Below are positions 5,931-7,415 of a stretch of 7,415 nucleotides of DNA, piece by piece (within the stretch, counting starts at the first letter, position 1; each line of letters opens with the position of its first letter). The stretch lies in contig JAFLJW010000382.1 of assembly GCA_022712815.1 (NCBI GenBank), positions 1 through 7,415 on the forward strand, in the 5' to 3' direction. The position numbers and the translations under genes are program-made. Origin of the DNA: Pseudodesulfovibrio sp. GTDB lineage: Bacteria > Desulfobacterota > Desulfovibrionia > Desulfovibrionales > Desulfovibrionaceae. The notes under the pieces were generated by a model. It worked only from the letters and a program-made list of their open reading frames with translations, made no database searches and had not been told where the DNA came from.

Positions 5931-6926
5931 CTATTTTCGCATTTCCCCCGGGCTTGCGCCGAACCAGCGTTTGAAGGAATGCTGAAAAGCACTGGGCGCT
6001 GAAAAACCGAGCAGATAAGCGATTTCGGCCGCTGAAAAGGCTTGTTTCAAGTAGGAAACCGCCAGTTCCTTGCGGGTGTAATCCCGAATTTCCATAAATG
6101 AAGTGCCTTCCTGCCTTAGTTTTCGCTGGAGGGTACTGCGGGAGACATAAAGCGCCTGGGCCGTATTGACGATATCCACTTCCCCCTTTGGAAAATTTGA
6201 CACCATGTGTTCTATCACACGGTCACGCATGGTTTCATTACGATCCAGTCGAGCCTTGTGGGTATCTGCAAACTGCTTTAACACGGACAGCATATACGAA
6301 TCAGGGGTCTTTAAGGCTAACTTGAGCATCTTTTTAGAAAAAAACAATGCGTTTTCAGATTGACTGAACAGCACTTTTGATTGAAAGATTTTTTTATACT
6401 CTTTTGAATAGACTGGTTCCGGGTGCATGAAACAGACTTTCTTGGGCCGTAAATCCAAACCAGAGAGAGAGCGGGAATACACCATAGCTGATGCAAATGA
6501 GTACTCTACCATATGAATGGACTGATGGGACGGGGACGGCTGGCTGAATGTAATGACACACTGACTCTCTTCCTCCTTCCATCGAATGGTCTTGGCTGGG
6601 CAGGACATCCAAGAATACTGCTGCCAGTGTTTTAGGGCTTCTTTCAGGGTGGCGCTATGGAGCACCATCCGCTTGGCAAATCCAATCCCCATCCGGTCCA
6701 AATTTTCAGCAAGGTGCAATGCAAGGGCAGGATCATCCATTACTTTTGCAGCGTATTGCCACAAGGAAATGTGATTGTCAATAGGCACTGTCAGGTCAGG
6801 ATCTTCTACATCATTTGCATTGATATGGGTTGCCGCTTTTAAGTCCTGAGCACTAATCCCGGAATCCGTTAGCAGTTTAACAAGAAGTCGCGTTTCACCG
6901 GATGTAAACATCAGCCTTTCTTTCAT
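5931..6926 (-). CDS. AraC-family transcriptional regulator with N-terminal ligand-binding-type domain
   Basis: A 331-residue regulator. Residues about 20-205 match the layout of the arabinose-binding-like domain of OruR/ArgR-type AraC proteins, including a HxxLWQYA segment (52-60) and RMGIGFAKRMVLHSATLKEAL (78-98). The C-terminal AraC DNA-binding domain has two helix-turn-helix units: about 251-272 (DIVNTAQALYVSRSTLQRKL) and 299-320 (AAEIAYLLGFSAPSAFQHSF), ending in the family's FKRWFGASPGEMR signature. AAGGTG five bases ahead supports the ATG at 6926; the Met at codon 6 is a weaker alternative. It lies directly upstream of the sulfatase cluster on the same strand and is divergent from thyX. 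It most likely senses a small molecule linked to the sulfated substrate and activates the cluster. The neighbour relation supports this, and no binding site is proven. Confidence 0.92.
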   Translation of the reverse strand: MKERLMFTSGETRLLVKLLTDSGISAQDLKAATHINANDVEDPDLTVPIDNHISLWQYAAKVMDDPALALHLAENLDRMGIGFAKRMVLHSATLKEALKHWQQYSWMSCPAKTIRWKEEESQCVITFSQPSPSHQSIHMVEYSFASAMVYSRSLSGLDLRPKKVCFMHPEPVYSKEYKKIFQSKVLFSQSENALFFSKKMLKLALKTPDSYMLSVLKQFADTHKARLDRNETMRDRVIEHMVSNFPKGEVDIVNTAQALYVSRSTLQRKLRQEGTSFMEIRDYTRKELAVSYLKQAFSAAEIAYLLGFSAPSAFQHSFKRWFGASPGEMRK

Positions 6927-6961
6927 GCACTCACCTTATTAGGTTAACAATCGAAAAACAA

Positions 6962-6979
6962 TAAATAAGAACTTATTTA
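6962..6979. promoter_or_regulatory. Inverted repeat in the divergent regulator/thyX intergenic region
   Basis: TAAATAAG (6962-6969) and CTTATTTA (6972-6979) form perfect eight-base arms around AA. It lies 36 bp upstream of the regulator start and about 75 bp upstream of thyX, in a 128-bp AT-rich gap with no open frame. A TATAGT hexamer at 7001-7006 could be a -10 for thyX, but its -35 partner is weak. The repeat could be an operator for autoregulation, or simply reflect AT-rich promoter DNA. Confidence 0.4.
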
Positions 6980-7045
6980 ATTTAAAATAATCCGATCACT
7001 TATAGTATTACATTTCTCTAAGAAAAGTAGACCTTTTATTTATTT

Positions 7046-7051
7046 AAGGAG
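7046..7051 (+). promoter_or_regulatory. Ribosome binding site of thyX, closely spaced
   Basis: AAGGAG sits only three bases before the ATG at 7055, closer than usual but strong. An in-frame TAG at 7028-7030 blocks any longer reading, so this site fixes the short start. Confidence 0.65.
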
Positions 7052-7054
7052 AAT

Positions 7055-7415
7055 ATGCAATACCAGGAAAATTTGTTGGAAATGCTGGTCAGAAAGGGAC
7101 ACCATGCCATGATAGAATTTGGTGACATAATGGTTAAATTTGTTACCAACCGAGGGGTTACCCATGAGCTGGTGCGACACCGCCATTGCAGTTTTGCCCA
7201 GGAATCCACCCGGTATGTTAAATATGACGGCCAAATGGAATTTATCAAACCCGTCTGGTGCGAGGAGCATCTGTTAGGTACCTGGTCGGAACAATCCCCT
7301 GTTCCCCCTGTTCCCCCGGGCAGATCGTTGGCGGAACAATTGTGGTTAAGTGCCATGGAATGGGCAGAGACAGACTATAAAACCCTGTTGCAAAATGGAT
7401 GGAAAGCCCAGCAGG
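7055..7415 (+). CDS. thyX: Flavin-dependent thymidylate synthase ThyX (partial at right edge; short N-terminus)
   Basis: One hundred and twenty codons are visible before the window ends. ThyX makes dTMP from dUMP using FAD, NADPH and methylenetetrahydrofolate in the cytoplasm. The signature RHRx7S is R41-H42-R43 to S51, within ELVRHRHCSFAQESTRYVKY, followed by EFIKPVW. Upstream, LVRKGHHAMIEFGDI matches the family's KHGHETPFEH segment with E21 at the FAD-contacting Glu. In typical ThyX proteins about 37-45 residues precede this point, including an AR(V/I)S(F/Y)- or CYKS-like strand. Here only about 13 residues precede it, and an in-frame stop at 7028 rules out extension. Either the protein is naturally short and perhaps impaired, or the N-terminus has been lost. 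The 9-bp tandem repeat encodes the odd SPVPPVPPG segment. Divergent from the AraC gene and functionally unrelated to the sulfatases. Confidence 0.88.
   Translation, partial: MQYQENLLEMLVRKGHHAMIEFGDIMVKFVTNRGVTHELVRHRHCSFAQESTRYVKYDGQMEFIKPVWCEEHLLGTWSEQSPVPPVPPGRSLAEQLWLSAMEWAETDYKTLLQNGWKAQQ
7296..7317 (+). repeat. Short tandem repeat inside thyX
   Basis: The 9-bp unit CCCCTGTTC occurs twice in tandem (7296-7304, 7305-7313), with four more bases of a third copy. It keeps frame and encodes a Pro-Val-Pro-Pro run, probably a flexible loop between conserved ThyX blocks. Confidence 0.7.

Noticed and set aside
5781..6002. A 73-codon plus-strand open frame starting GTG in the gap and overlapping the 3' end of the AraC gene
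   Set aside because: No Shine-Dalgarno, a GTG start, antisense overlap with a well-supported gene, and no recognisable protein features.
1..7415. CRISPR array, tRNA, insertion sequence or phage genes
   Set aside because: No regularly spaced repeats, no cloverleaf-like segment with TTCRA arm noticed, no transposase or integrase motifs, and no terminal inverted repeats flanking a gene.

Overview
The window looks like a chromosomal segment from an anaerobic Gram-negative bacterium. A sulfate-reducing deltaproteobacterium of the Desulfobacterales type is my best guess. This rests on an oxygen-independent sulfatase maturase, two Tat-exported sulfatases, moderate GC with AT-rich gaps, and general protein style. 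No rRNA or other marker fixes the taxon.

Layout from left to right: the first 34 codons of a YidE/AspT-like membrane antiporter (minus strand, running off the left edge); a 174-bp AT-rich gap with a strong inverted repeat; then a compact minus-strand cluster. In transcription order the cluster is: AraC-family regulator (6926 to 5931), a 268-bp gap, small membrane protein B (5662 to 5096), sulfatase 2 (5065 to 3638), sulfatase 1 (3609 to 2197), small membrane protein A (2210 to 1632), and anaerobic sulfatase-maturating enzyme anSME (1563 to 277). To the right of the regulator, and divergent from it, is a plus-strand thyX gene that begins unusually late in the family alignment and is cut by the right edge.

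How the genes fit together: both sulfatases carry the Cys-type formylglycine signature (CSPSR and CTPSR) and twin-arginine leaders. anSME would therefore convert the active-site Cys to formylglycine in the cytoplasm under anoxic conditions, before the folded enzymes are exported through Tat. The two five-helix membrane proteins are divergent paralogues of one another, as are the two sulfatases. The cluster thus reads as a duplicated sulfatase plus membrane-protein module sharing one maturase, with the AraC-type protein as the likely local regulator. I do not recognise the membrane protein family. Its doubling alongside the sulfatases is the most interesting feature here. The sulfated substrate cannot be read from the sequence, and no glycoside hydrolase or recognisable sulfate-ester importer lies in the window.
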